A stretch of DNA of 64,000 bases from contig CM067590.1 in assembly GCA_034336665.1 (NCBI GenBank), positions 3,567,748 to 3,631,747 of the forward strand. Direction: 5' to 3'. How positions within the stretch are numbered: the first letter of the stretch is position 1; every line of letters starts with the position of its first letter. The DNA is from Luscinia megarhynchos (taxonomy: Eukaryota; Chordata; Aves; Passeriformes; Turdidae). The translations under genes and the position numbers were made by a program. This document shows positions 1 through 11,500 of this stretch, piece by piece. Below the pieces are notes generated by a model. It did no database searches. It was not told the DNA's origin and was given only the letters and a program-made list of their open reading frames with translations.

Positions 1-256
1 CAGTGCTGGGTGTTTGGGACCTTTGAAAGATCCCTGAAAACTCATTTTTTTAATGAGTTCACATGGGAGGATGCTCTGGTAGAGCTTTGTGTGGGCTCTT
101 GTTGAAGCAGGAGGTTGACAGAGGTGGTACAGAGGAGAAGCTGGGGTGGAAGAAACTAGAAAGAGAAAGGAAAAACAAAGGAGCAGTAAACCAGACAGGA
201 CTCGAAAGCTGAATCTTTAGCTATTTATACTCCCAGAGCCACAACTTTACACTGGA
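1..256. other. non-coding sequence, nothing recognised
   Basis: AT/GC-mixed sequence without a convincing open frame, splice-site pair or repeat family that I recognise. I looked for F2RL3 exon 1 (a start codon followed by a hydrophobic signal peptide and a phase-1 donor) and found none. Confidence 0.4.
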
Positions 257-530
257 GTGGCTCCAGACCTTCAGATAGTTGTGAAAGCCTGGCAGAGGAA
301 TTGTTCTCTGGATTCCCAGGCCTGTTCATGGAATTGTTCTCTGGATTCCCAGGCCTGTTCATGGAATTGCTCTCTGGATTCCTTGGCCTGTTCATGGCTG
401 TACAGAGGAATTGTTCTCTGGATTTCCAGGCTTGTTCATGGAATTGCTCTCTGGATTCCTTGGCCTGTTCACGGCTGTACAGAGGAATTGGTCTCTGGAT
501 TCCCAGGCCTGTTCATGGCTGTAGAGCACC
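257..530. repeat. 33/44-bp minisatellite upstream of F2RL3 exon 2
   Basis: About six head-to-tail copies of a unit reading roughly GAATTGYTCTCTGGATTCC followed by a CAGGCCTGTTCATG-like end. Most copies are 33 bp; some carry an 11-bp spacer (GCTGTACAGAG), making 44 bp. Because 33 is a multiple of three, the + strand has a repetitive open frame, but composition and lack of any family resemblance argue against coding. It lies in the upstream region or intron 1 of F2RL3. Confidence 0.85.
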
Positions 531-772
531 ACAGTCTATTGTGAGGTGTGGGAAACCACAGGGCAAAGGGTTTGGGGATGTTCTCAGAAAGGTGAGGATG
601 TCTTTTGAGGATGAGGATGTCTCCTGTACTCCTAAAAAAAAGCCAGAAAAAGCCAGCCAGATTTTTCTGCCTGCCACATGCAGCTTTTGCAGAGCACTCT
701 CTGAAAAGACAGAGAGCAGCCTTTGGGGTGAGCTGTGCTTTGGGGTGAGCTGTGTGCTCAGCCTGCCCTGCT

Positions 773-1876
773 GAGTGAGTAACGGGCTGAGTGAGTAACA
801 CACAGTGAGTAACACACAGTGGGTAACACACAGTGGGTAACACACAGTGAGTAACACACAGTGAGTAACATACAGTGAGTAACATACAGTGAGTAACACA
901 CAGTGAGCAACATACAGTGAGCAACATACAGTGGGTAACACACAGTGGGTAACACACAGTGAGTAACACACAGTGGGTAACACACAGTGGGTAACACACA
1001 GTGAGTAACACACAGTGAGTAACATACAGTGAGTAACATACAGTGAGTAACACACAGTGAGCAACATACAGTGAGCAACATACAGTGGGTAACACACAGT
1101 GGGTAACACACAGTGAGTAACACACAGTGGGTAACACACAGTGAGTAACACACAGTGAGTAACATACAGTGAGTAACACACAGTGAGTAACATACAGTGG
1201 GTAACACACAGTGGGTAACACACAGTGGGTAACACACAGTGAGTAACATACAGTGAGTAACACAGTGAGTAACATACAGTGAGTAACATACAGTGAGTAA
1301 CACACAGTGGGTAACACACAGTGGGTAACACAGTGGGTAACACACAGTAACATACAGTGAGTAACACACAGTGTGTAACACACAGTGAGTAACACACAGT
1401 GAGTAACACACAGTGAGTAACATACAGTGAGTAACATACAGTGGGTAACACACAGTGGGTAACACAGTGAGTAACACACAGTGAGTAACACACAGTGAGT
1501 AACACACAGTGAGTAACACAGTGGGTAACACACAGTGAGTAACATACAGTGGGTAACACACAGTGGGTAACACACAGTGGGTAACACACAGTGGGTAACA
1601 CACAGTGGGTAACACACAGTGAGTAACACACAGTGAGTAACACACAGTGAGTAACACACAGTGGGTAACACACAGTGAGTAACACACAGTGAGTAACACA
1701 CAGTGGGTAACACACAGTGAGTAACACACAGTGGGTAACACAGTGAGTAACATATAGTGAGTAACATATAGTGAGTAACATATAGTGAGTAACACAGTGG
1801 GTAACACACAGTGAGTAACACACAGTGGGTAACACACAGTGGGTAACACACAGTGAGTAACACACAGTGAGTAACA
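773..1876 (+). repeat. 14-bp minisatellite with donor-like GTGAGT units, abutting the F2RL3 exon 2 acceptor
   Basis: About 78 tandem copies of a 14-bp unit (AACACACAGTGAGT) fill roughly 1.1 kb. Variants have GTGGGT for GTGAGT, AACATACAGT for AACACACAGT, and some 12-bp units. The array stops about 15 bp before the AG acceptor of F2RL3 exon 2. On the F2RL3 sense strand nearly every unit holds GTGAGT or GTGGGT (intron-start-like) and a TAAC that could serve as a branch site. Four long antisense open frames arise only because the unit lacks stops in those frames. Confidence 0.95.
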
Positions 1877-1891
1877 CTGCCTTCCTCGCAG

Positions 1892-2958
1892 ATTACTCTC
1901 AGAACAGCACCGGCGAGCAGCCCAGCGCCCCAGAGGTCACCCCGTGTCCCCGAGCCATCCCTGGGGACCAGGCCACGGTGAACAACGTCACGTACCTGCT
2001 GGTCCCCGCGGGCACGCGGGCGCAGCTGGGCAGCGCGGTCACCGTGCGCCTCATCCCCGGCCTGTACAGCCTGGTGCTGGCGCTGGGGCTGCCGGCCAAC
2101 GCGCTGGCGCTCTGGGCGCTGGCCACGGCCGAGCGCCGCGCCGCCACCGTCTTCCTGATGAACCTGGCCAGCGCCGACCTGCTGCTCACCGCCGTGCTGC
2201 CCTTCAAGATCTCCTACTACTTCCTGGGCAACCACTGGCCCTTCGGGGAAGCGCTGTGCCGCCTCACCACGGCGCTGTTCTACGGGAACATGTACTGCTC
2301 CGTGCTGCTGCTCACCTGCATCAGCGTGGATCGCTACCTGGCCGTGGCTCACCCCTTCTCGTCCCGCGCTTTCCGCACGCCCTCGCTGGCCGCGGCCACC
2401 TGCGGGGTTGTGTGGCTGTGCTCCGCAGCCCTGACGCTGCCGCTGGCGCTGCAGCAGCAGTCCTACCCGCTGCTCGGGGCAGGCCTCACGCTGTGCCACG
2501 ACGTGCTGCCCCGGCAGGACGACGAAGGCTTTTTCTTCCATTACTTCGTGGCCCTGATCGCCTGCGCCTTCCTGCTGCCGCTGCTGCTGCTGGCGCTGAG
2601 CTCGGGCGCGGTGCTGCGCGTCCTGCTGCGCCGCGGCGGCCGCTACTCGCACGCTGCCAAGCTCACGGCGCTCGTGTTCATCACCCTGGTGCTGTTCTAC
2701 GCCCCCAGCAACATCCTGCTGCTGCTGCACTACTCCAGCCCCTGCTCGCGGCTGCACGGCCGCCTGTACCTCAGCTACATGGTCAGCCTGGCCCTCAGCA
2801 CCTGCAACAGCTGCGCCGACCCCTTCGTCTACTACTACGTCTCCGAGGATTTCCGTGAGAAGGTCAAGCGCAAGGTGTTCGGGGGCAGCAAAAAAACCAG
2901 CACGTCCCTAAAGACCTCCAAGGAGACGCTGCCCCGTTCCAAGCATTCGCTGGTGTGA
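1892..2958 (+). CDS. F2RL3: F2RL3 exon 2: protease-activated receptor 4 (thrombin-type GPCR)
   Basis: Encodes all of a PAR-family class A GPCR except the first (signal peptide) exon; about 355 residues here against 385 for the human protein. The exon starts after the acceptor CTTCCTCGCAG in phase 1. Visible features: N-glycosylation sequons (NST, NVT); a candidate activation site P-C-P-R|A-I-P-G at 1942-1965, aligned with the mammalian PAPR|GYPG site; seven hydrophobic segments; DRY at 2329-2337; the PAR second-loop signature CHDVLP from 2494; the SCADPFVYYY version of NPxxY around 2810-2838; and a Ser/Thr/Lys-rich cytoplasmic tail. Loop wording and a tail-to-tail CPAMD8 neighbour favour PAR4 over PAR1-3. 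In mammals the receptor mediates platelet responses; thrombocytes would be the bird counterpart (inference). An ATG at 1867 extends the frame but lies in the intronic array, so I reject it as the start. Confidence 0.93.
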
Positions 2959-3838
2959 GCCTCCAGCCCGGCTCGCTGCTCCCGGGGTCAATGCAGCACT
3001 GGAATTACACGGGTTTCACCCAGGGCAGCATTTCCCAGGAGCCAAATGCTTCTCCCTGCCTGCACAGATGAGGCTGGATAAACCCAGGTTGTGAGATTCT
3101 CTGCCCACGCTGGACACATCCATCCTTTACTGGGACACTTCTCACACCACCAGGGATGTTCCTCCCCCTACACCTCCCACCCTGGCTGCTCTCTGCCTGC
3201 CAGTCCTGCTCCTGTCCTTGAATGCATCTTCCCTTCCCCTAAAACTGAAAAAGAGCTATCATTGCAAAACCAAATTTCTAAATGTTTCAGAAGATACTCT
3301 CCTAAACTAAACCAAAAGAGTGCAGCGCACTGGCTTGTGCAGCAACAACATTCTTAGCTTGATTTGTAAGAACCCCTCAGCAATGTCAGCCCACTGTGGT
3401 AAAAGATGTAAAAATCCTTTCACTCATCCCTGTTTTTGCAAATCACCCTTGGCATCCATCATGTCTTTGAGGCAAAGGTTGTATTAATGGATTTTGTATA
3501 AAAAGATGCCTCATGAAGGGAAATAGTAAAGTAGGAATGGAGCAAACTTTCTGGTTCTCCACACTCCCTTTGTGCAATGTCACCCGGAGCCAAAAGCTGT
3601 CTCTGATCAAACAGGTGCTCAGGTTTGGTGCTTATTGGAACCTGCTGCAAATCTGACAAAATGCAGCCAGCTCATCTCTCAGACACAACTTGGGCACAGC
3701 CCTATGAGCAGCTGGTAGAAAATGAGCAATAAACCTCTTCAGAGCTCCTTAATTCTTCAGTTTTCCCAGCACAGGCTTGACAAGCTAAAGTGTGAATAAG
3801 AGGCAGAGAGAATTGTCTTAAAATCAGTTTTTAATAAA
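2959..3838 (+). other. F2RL3: probable F2RL3 3' UTR with polyadenylation signals
   Basis: Non-coding sequence after the F2RL3 stop. AATAAA hexamers on the + strand at 3728-3733 and 3833-3838 are candidate polyadenylation signals, implying a 3' UTR of about 0.8-0.9 kb. No transcript data are available to decide between them. Confidence 0.4.
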
Positions 3839-6800
3839 ATATTTATCAGAATCTAAAACGAACACTTTTCTGGACTCAGACTTGCTAAGATGTGTGTGAA
3901 CAAACCAACAACTGGTCAGAGAGCTGTTTGTGTGCACCTGTGTGTGAGGGCAAAGGGCAGGGGAAACACAAAGCTGGGCTCAGGGTGCTGGGCACTCAGT
4001 CAGAAACAGCAGGGACTTAAAAAAACCCCACCCCCAAACCCAAACCCGGGCTGGCAGAGGTTTTCTAAATAGTTGCTCTATTCACAATAATGGGAACCAG
4101 GTTATTGTGCATTAAATATCAACAGTCAGTGTGAGCAAAGCAAGTGCTGGTGTGTCAGGGACGTTCTTCAAGCAAGCTGAACATTCTTCTGGTATTTGCT
4201 TTCTACTGAGGCTGATTAAAAAGGAGGGGAAGAGGCAAGACCAAAACACAGGACAAGAAAGAACAAGGGGAACTATTGCTTTAAAATAAATACCATGGTA
4301 ATGATTACTCTGCATAATGTACAGTTACAAATATATAAATATTAATTTCCTTGGAAGGATTGCAAGCATCAATCACTGCTAACTAGCACTGCTGCAGCTA
4401 TTCAGTCACAGAGCTCGATGGAAGAAACAACTTCTGTGTCTTACAAACCCACTGGCACTTTTCTCCTTTTGCAGTGAGGGACTATCAGGAAAAGGAAAGG
4501 AGAAGCATCTCTCTGACAGAGGAAGGCAAATGTCTCTAAGCCAGAAACAACCCAAAGCAGCAGCAGCTGCTGCTGGCCTTGCTGGCTTTGGCTTTCCAGC
4601 ACCCAGCTGGTGTTTTCCTTGGTGGAAAAACAAAATAAAACCAATCCTTCTCTCTAAACTGACTCTGAGGTGCACAAAGTGGGAGCCTGAGATGTCCTTA
4701 TGCTCTCAGGGACAGGAGGGAGACTGAGCAGCTTCAGAGCCAGAAGTGGGCCAGAGCCTGTGAATGGCTTTGAGTCTGTGCTGTGCCCAGTGGTGCTCAG
4801 GGATCCAGTACTAAATTCTCTGTATTCCAAACAGGATGTTGAAGAATGGAGGAAAAATAATCTCTTTTTTTTCTCCCTAGATAAGAATTAATGATGGTTA
4901 CAAGAAACATGACCATCAAATGGGGGATGGGGAAAGCTCTGGACCCTCAGCTGGGGTAAAGAGAGCAGAGACTTCCTTTATTCCTGTGAGAGGGGAAAAG
5001 GCAGCCCTAGTGGGGTAACTGCAGGTTCCTTGATTCAATTCCTTAAATAAAATCACCTTCTTTCTTTTTAGCTACAAAGAGGAGCTGGTTTGGTGCAGCA
5101 GGAGCAGGGGGAGGCAGAGGCTGCTGAGAGCAGATGCACTGGAGGTGCCAAGGCTGGGAAGGAGCACTGGGGGTGAAGCCAGGACCCAGAAATCCTGTCC
5201 CACCCCCTCCCACACACTGCCCTGCCCTGTCTGCCTCTGAGGACATGAAGGCTGCTCTGCCTTTGCCTTCTGAGGGTCCAGGGCTCTCTGGCTTTACTTT
5301 GAATTGTGAAACAGAAGCCAGACTCCTCTGCCTCCAGCACTGGCTCAGAGACCCCTCAGACAAGGCTCTGATTGATGGGCTGGCACCACCAGCAGGAATT
5401 ATTTACCTGGCAGCAACAGGGGGATGTCTGCATCTGGAATTAGGACATTACATGTGCCAGAGCCTGAGGAAAGTGAAGAAAGCCAGGTTTAACTCTTGGC
5501 TGGAACTCCCCACCCTCACCTCCCTCATCCCCAGAGGGAGCTCTGAGTGCCCAAGGATCTGTGAGAGGACCAAGCAATTTAAAATGACTTCAAATATTTC
5601 TCCAGAAGCATTCACTGGCTGTACAATGGGTGAGAAAGAGCAGGAAAGGGAAACCAGAAAGGGGCTGAGGAATCCAGAGCACAGGTCCCAGCTCCTGGAT
5701 GAAGCCAGTCCCAGACATCACAGGCTGCCCAAATGCCTCATCCTCCCAACTCCCAGCTGAACAGCCTGAACCAGCAAACAGCAGGGTTTGTATTGTGCAG
5801 TTCTGAGCTTTAGAAAAGGAAAAAAAAAAAAAGAAAAAGAAAAAGAAATCTTGTTGCAGCTCACACTAGGCCTGTTATTTACCCAGGGATAAATATTGAC
5901 TCAGCCCGGTGTGTGTACACAATAGCCAGTGCCTGCCAGGACAGTTGCTTGCAGGAGGTGGAATTTAGTTTAAAGGCATTTATTTACCTGCCAGGCAGGA
6001 CTGCAGCTGCCAGGGTGAGGGCAGGATGTGGCCCTGCACACCCCAGACATGGGGCAGGATCCTGGGAGCAGCCACCAGGGAAGGCTGGCAAAGCTGCCAG
6101 CCAGGCAGCTCTGGAACTTCTGGGAACTTCAAGACCCAGACCTTCATCATGTCAACTGCATTCTGCAAATGTCTGGCCCCAGACAAAAAGAACTGCAAAC
6201 TCCACATGCCCAACCTCTGGGATACCTCCTGGTTGTCCCCATGTGGACATTTTTCTGGAAGAAATTTGCCTTTATTCTGGAATGGAATGTCTATACTGGG
6301 ATATATTCTTGTCATGGTTCCTGTGAAAACAAGCCTTAAAAATGAATGGAGCTGGGCTTTTTACTGTTTTTTTTTTTTTTTTTTTTTTTTTTTTCCCATT
6401 TCCATTCACCAATAAACACCCTCAAAAGGAGTTTCCACCCTGCTCTGGGTCCTGGTAACAATAGAAGTGGGAAGATAAAATATTAACACTATTTTGCAAG
6501 AGGCAATTGCATGTAACTCCTCCAAAGAGAACAATGCTGCTCCAGGCAAGAAGGGAAACTCAAAAATCTTGGCTCCTGCACTTTTGGAAAGACAAAGCTT
6601 TTCTTTTTAAGTTTTGCCACGTTGCTTGGGGCAGGTCAGACCGAGGGAGTCCAGCCTGGGATTGGGACTGGCCAGGGCAGGGAGCACCAGGAGCAGAACA
6701 CGCTGTGCTGGATGCCAGTGGGAGCAAAATAAAAGGGGTTGGTGAAGTCAGGCAAGCATCTGAAAGGGCTGTGCCTCAGCCAGGTTCATTTTCAAGCCAG

Positions 6801-7120
6801 ACTTTGAGGAGGAAAGGGGCTGAGAAGGCTGCAAGCAGCCCCTGTCAGCACATAGTGCAACACAAAGAGGGCTCCCCCACCTCACCCCTGCCTCTGCTGG
6901 GGCTGCAAACACCCACCTGAGCCAGCAGACAGCAGCAGACATGAAGCCTTTCAGGCCCTGGCAGTGGATTTCAGTTTTCTCAGGTAAGATGTACCTCCCA
7001 ACAACCTCCCTGAGCTGTGGAGCCACAGGGAAATGTTTCTCTCATGGATGCAGCAGACTGATGGGCTGGGGAAGATGAGCAGCCTCTTGCTGTGTCATAA
7101 TTGGCAAAAAACCACTGATT
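3839..7120. other. intergenic region between convergent F2RL3 and CPAMD8
   Basis: No gene recognised. Contains an A-rich microsatellite (about 5820-5848), a 28-base T run (6367-6394), and several chance open frames (the longest, 5134-5760, has no recognisable domain). In mammals the two genes are also tail-to-tail, so no extra gene is expected here. Confidence 0.5.
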
Positions 7121-7126
7121 TTTATT
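7121..7126 (-). terminator. CPAMD8: candidate CPAMD8 polyadenylation signal
   Basis: TTTATT on the + strand reads AATAAA on the CPAMD8 strand, about 1.3 kb beyond its stop codon. It is the first clear AATAAA I see downstream of the stop. The intervening 3' UTR would include a CR1 remnant. Weak evidence without transcripts. Confidence 0.3.
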
Positions 7127-7879
7127 ATTATAATTTGAGAAAAAAAAAACTTCTCAGCCATCTTTCCTCAAACAGCAGTTCAGCTAAGCACAAGGCCTGG
7201 ACTTAGCTTCTAAGTGTAGCTAGGAAATGGCATTTGCAGAATATCCTGATAGCAGAGAAAACACTTGGAAAAGCTCTATAGGTTTGAATTCCAGCTCCTA
7301 TTTTTCTCACCTAGAGGGCACAGCATCTTGGTCTCTCATCACTGGAAGGGCTCCAAAGAGGATGCACAGAAGGCAGGAAAATGGACAGAAAAATAATGCT
7401 GAGTGTCCCCCTTAGAGCTCCAGAGCTGCCCCGAGGGGCAGCAAAGCCAACAGTTCTGAGGGCATCAGAAGTAGTCATCATTGGGATTCTGTTCTGCAGC
7501 AGGTCTGGAGGAACAAACTCGTACAGGAGTCCATTCTGAGCCTCTTCTGTTCAGTTAAATTATGCATTTCTGTCAGAAGGAGAACACAAGGAAGAAAAGT
7601 CACCTTGCTGTGATGCAGCTTTGGGAGACGTGGGCAGGGAAAATCTGAGAAGGTCACAGAGCTGGGAGGGGCCCCAGGGATGGTCAGAGCAGCCCTGTTC
7701 CTGCCCAGGCTGAGGGACAGGCAGTGCAGGGTTATTTGCATGGCTGCAGTTGTGTTGTGTTAACCTGTAGCAGATGTGCTGGTGGGGCTGGGAGCTGGAA
7801 CCAGCCCCTTCTGCTGAGCCCTGCTTGGGGTCACTGTGGGATTCCTGGGGCCTGGGCTGTGCCTCACTCACCTCTGCCA

Positions 7880-8240
7880 AAGGTGCTGCCAGGAGTCACT
7901 GCCTGGCAGGACACAACTGCAGAGCTGCAAGGGACCCTCAGGGATCAAACCCAGCCCCTGTCCCTGCCCAGACCCCCCAAAATCCCACCCTGAGCATCCC
8001 TGAGAGTGTCCAAAGGCTCCTGCAGCTCTGGCAGCCTTGGGGACCATTCCCTGGGGAGCCTGGGCAGGGCCCAGCACCCTCGGGGGGAAGAACCTTTCCC
8101 TGAGCTCCGTGCCAAGGCCTGGCACAGCTCCAGCCCTTGCTGGGCTCCTGGCCCTGTCCCAGAGCACAGAGCCATGTCCATTCCTCCTCTCCCCCTGTTG
8201 AGACCAATGAGCCTCCCCTCAGCCTCCAGCTGAACACACA
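7880..8240. mobile_element. CR1-type LINE remnant
   Basis: Contains the familiar avian CR1 wording: AGGGACCCTCAGGGATCAAA, then the CCCAGCCCCTGTCCCTGCCC, GTGTCCAAAGGCTCCTGCAG and GGGGAGCCTGGGCAGGGCCC blocks, in the order found in CR1 3' regions. It lies just past the CPAMD8 stop codon, probably in the 3' UTR. Degraded; no coding capacity seen. Confidence 0.6.
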
Positions 8241-8418
8241 AGTGAAAGTTCCCTTCATCCCACTGGGAGTGAAGCCACTGAGGTCACAGAGCCTTTGACA
8301 GCAAGAGCCCATTCCCACTGACCCCTGAAGAGTTGTGAAAACACCCCTTTGTGGGGCACTGACCCAGCAGAAGGGTGCCCCAGGCTGGCTCAGAGCAGAG
8401 CCTGTCCCCAGTGTGTGC

Positions 8419-8594
8419 TCACCACTCTGCTGGGGTGGCCTGTCCCTGGCTGCTGTCCCCCTCCTGCAGAGTCCTGGCCGTGCTCAGCTCCGCCAGCGCC
8501 TCCAACACGTCGGCGTCCAGGGCGAAGGCGTCGGGGTCGTACTCGTAGGAGTAGTAGGACAGGTCTGAGTGCAGGGGGGACCCCTCCTCGGCTG
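8419..8594 (-). CDS. CPAMD8: CPAMD8 exon 42 (acidic tyrosine-rich C terminus, stop)
   Basis: Acceptor TTCCCCCAG followed by CAG (tandem acceptor; start 8594 or 8591, both in frame). Encodes [10 protein letters not shown], then [33 protein letters not shown] and a Ser/Gln-rich end at a TGA, 8419-8421. Four tyrosines among acidic residues suggest tyrosine sulfation (inference). Phase agrees with exons 40-41 and GC content is like other exons. Confidence 0.75.
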
Positions 8595-11500
8595 CTGGGG
8601 GAACCAGAGCTGCAGGAGCTGCACCCCAGCACCACACAGGGCAGGGCAGCCACGAGAAGGAAGGGTTTCAGTCAGAGACACGGGGGAAGCAGCCTGCAGG
8701 TATCAGGGTTTTAGAGACACAAGGGATGGAGGCTGCAGGTATCAGAGTTTTAGGGATGGAGGCTGCAGGTGTCAGCGTTTTATCACAGACACAAAGGAAG
8801 GAGGCTGCAGGTGTCAGGGTTTTAGGGATGGAGGCTGCAGGTGTCACGGTTTTAGAGACACAAGGGATGGAGGCTGCAGGTGTCAGGGTTTTATCACAGA
8901 CACAAAGGAAGGGGGCTGCAGGTGTCAGGGTTTTGGTCACAGATACAAGGGAAGGAGGCTGCAGGTGTCAGGGTTTTGGTCACAGATACAAGGGAAGGAG
9001 GCTGCAGGTGTCAGGGTTTTAGAGACACAAGGGAAGGAGGCTGCAGTTGTCAGGGTTTTAGAGACACAAAGGAAGGAGGCTGCAGGTGCCAGGGTTTTAG
9101 GGAAGGAGGGTGCACGTGTCAGGGTTTTAGAGACACAAAGGAAGGAGGCTGCAGGTGTCAGGATTTTAGGAAGGAGGCTGCAGGTGTCAGGGTTTGGTCA
9201 CAGACACAAGGGAAGGAGGCTGCAGGTGTCAGGATTTTAGGAAGGAAGCTGCAGGTGTCAGGGTTTTAGGAAGGAGGCTGCAGGTGTCAGGGTTTTAGAG
9301 ACACAAAGGAAGGAGGCTGCAGGTGTCAGGGTTTTAGGGAAGGAGGGTGCAGGTGTCAGCAGACCTGCAGGTTTTGCTGGCATTCACAGGGGAGGGGAGA
9401 AGCTGATGCCAAAGCAGTTTTCAATTTGCCAGTCTGAGACCTGGGCACTGGAATAAAATAAAAGGAAAGAGGGGGAGCAAAGAGAGGGGTAAAGGAGAAA
9501 CAAGGAGAGAAAGGGAAAACAAAGGGGGAAGGCAAATAAGGGTGGTAAAAGAAGAAAACAAGGAGGGGAAATGAGAAAACAAGGGGAGAAAGAAGAAGAA
9601 ACAAGGGGAGAAAGGGAAATAAAAGGAGGGAAAGGGCAAGGTAGTCTAAAAAAATCTCCAAGTCTCTTTTTCCAGCATGGAATTAACTGAGGTGCTAAAG
9701 TTCAGACCCATCATCCTGAGGGCTGCACATAGTGAGATAAAAGTGTCATGCAGAGGGCAGATGGCACAGGGGATTCACTCTGAATATCTCTGTTGTGACC
9801 AGGAGAGCCCCATCTGCATGGGGTCATGCCCTGTGTGCCCTCAGCTGTGCATCATTTCATAAAACAAGTGACAAAGCTGGAGGGAGACCCTGAGGGAACA
9901 GCTCTCTTGGTGACTGAGCAGTGCAGGCAGCCAACTTTCTTTCCAGCCCAACAAGTGTGATGATTTAGAGGCCAGGAAGCCACAGCAGAGCCATTGACCC
10001 CAGCCTGAACGAGGAGCTGAGTCCCAGCACGGTCACACAGCACTGAAACTGCATCACTTTGTGCAGGGACAGACCCAGCACAGGCAGGAGCAGGATTTCT
10101 CCTCTTCCCACCCCATACACACCCCACTCACAGCAGGCTGTGCTGGGTGACTGCTCCCCGTCCAGAGGGTAAAACTGCAAGATAAAACTTCTAGGAATAG
10201 CAGCAGATCTGTGTTTAAACTGCTGCTGGAGCCAGCTCAGCTGTGCATCCTTCCTGCTCTCTGTGTACACTGCTCTAATCCAAACCAAAGCACTGAGGCA
10301 GAATTATTGCAGGGAGGAAAAGTCCCCCCCTGCTCAAAGCTGGCTTGATTTAAAGAGAACACTCATCAAGGCCTTTGAAAATGTTTGTTCTCTAGAAAAA
10401 AAATATCTGAGGGATCTTCCCTGTTGCCTCCCACATCCTCCCAGCACTGGGCAGGGGAGTCAGGCTCTGTTCACTCCCTCTTGGCCTCCTCCCTGTGAGA
10501 ACCTGCCAGATCATGAGCTCTTCTATGAATGGGTGATTGCTGTCCACCAGGGCTGGGATGGACATCACAGAACTGCCTCTTCCCAGGAATTCAGTGCTGG
10601 AGTCCAAGCAAAGGGCACAGGCCGACGTTTCCTCTGCACACAAACCACTCCCCAGCCCCAAATGTTTGTGCTGAGGCCAATGTTTGCTGAGCAGTGATGG
10701 GGGGAGAGGAAAAACAGCCCTGTGCCAGTTCAATCAATCCTGGAAGAGCTGCAGCCCTGTGGGGAACACTCCAGCCAGGGAATTTTGGGGATGACTCCAC
10801 CTGGAAGCAGAGCTCAGGCTGATGCTCCTGGTAGGAGCTGGTATGAGTGATTTAATTTAATTAAAAACAGAACAAAACAACCCCAAACAAAACACCACCA
10901 CCAAACAAAACTGTCATAATTCCATCTATAATTTCCTTCCAGTTCCAGCCATTAACCCATCTAATTACAAAAATAAAACTGTGCAAAGGACACAGCTGTG
11001 GGGAGAAGGCAGGGGCCAGAGAGCTGAGCCTTGGGGGGCTTTGGGTTCCAGCAGCACTGGGACCCCCAGCACTGCTGCCCACACACTGGACATTGTTTTC
11101 CACCAGATCCCTGCAGAATCACAGCTCTGTGATGTCAGCACATTGTCCTCCAACACCAGTGCCTGAGCTGTGGCTGTACCTCGAGTGCCTTTGGCAGAGG
11201 AGATTCAGGCAGTTTCAGAAGAGAATTAATGATCATAGCACCACTTCATCAGAGAGATGCTATCAGAGCTACTGGGGATCCCAAAATCCACCCAGATCCT
11301 TGTGGCCAAGGATGACAAGGATCTCAGGAAAGCCACAGCCAGAAGTTCAGGGAGATTCCAGTTAATAACTCAGCTGCTGCTCCAGGGCTTTCTATCCAAA
11401 CAGATACTGCAGCAGGCTGTGAAGGCACACCCTGAGCTGGGTCTGTGCTACTCAGCAAAATCCTGTTCCACCCTTTTGGGACTCAGTCATTCACCTGTGA

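Noticed and set aside
1867..1891. ATG at 1867 as the F2RL3 start
   Set aside because: It lies in the intronic repeat before a clear acceptor (CTTCCTCGCAG) and would give a receptor without a signal peptide.
469..2757. 762-residue antisense open frame across the 14-bp array and F2RL3
   Set aside because: Repetitive VTHCVLLTVCY-type translation from a stop-free repeat plus antisense of a GC-rich GPCR exon; no domain.
1944..2858. 304-residue open frame overlapping F2RL3
   Set aside because: Out-of-frame shadow of the GC-rich receptor exon, Ala/Arg/Pro-rich without domain features.
5134..5760. 208-residue open frame between the genes
   Set aside because: No recognisable motif, composition like non-coding sequence, no splice-site or promoter support.
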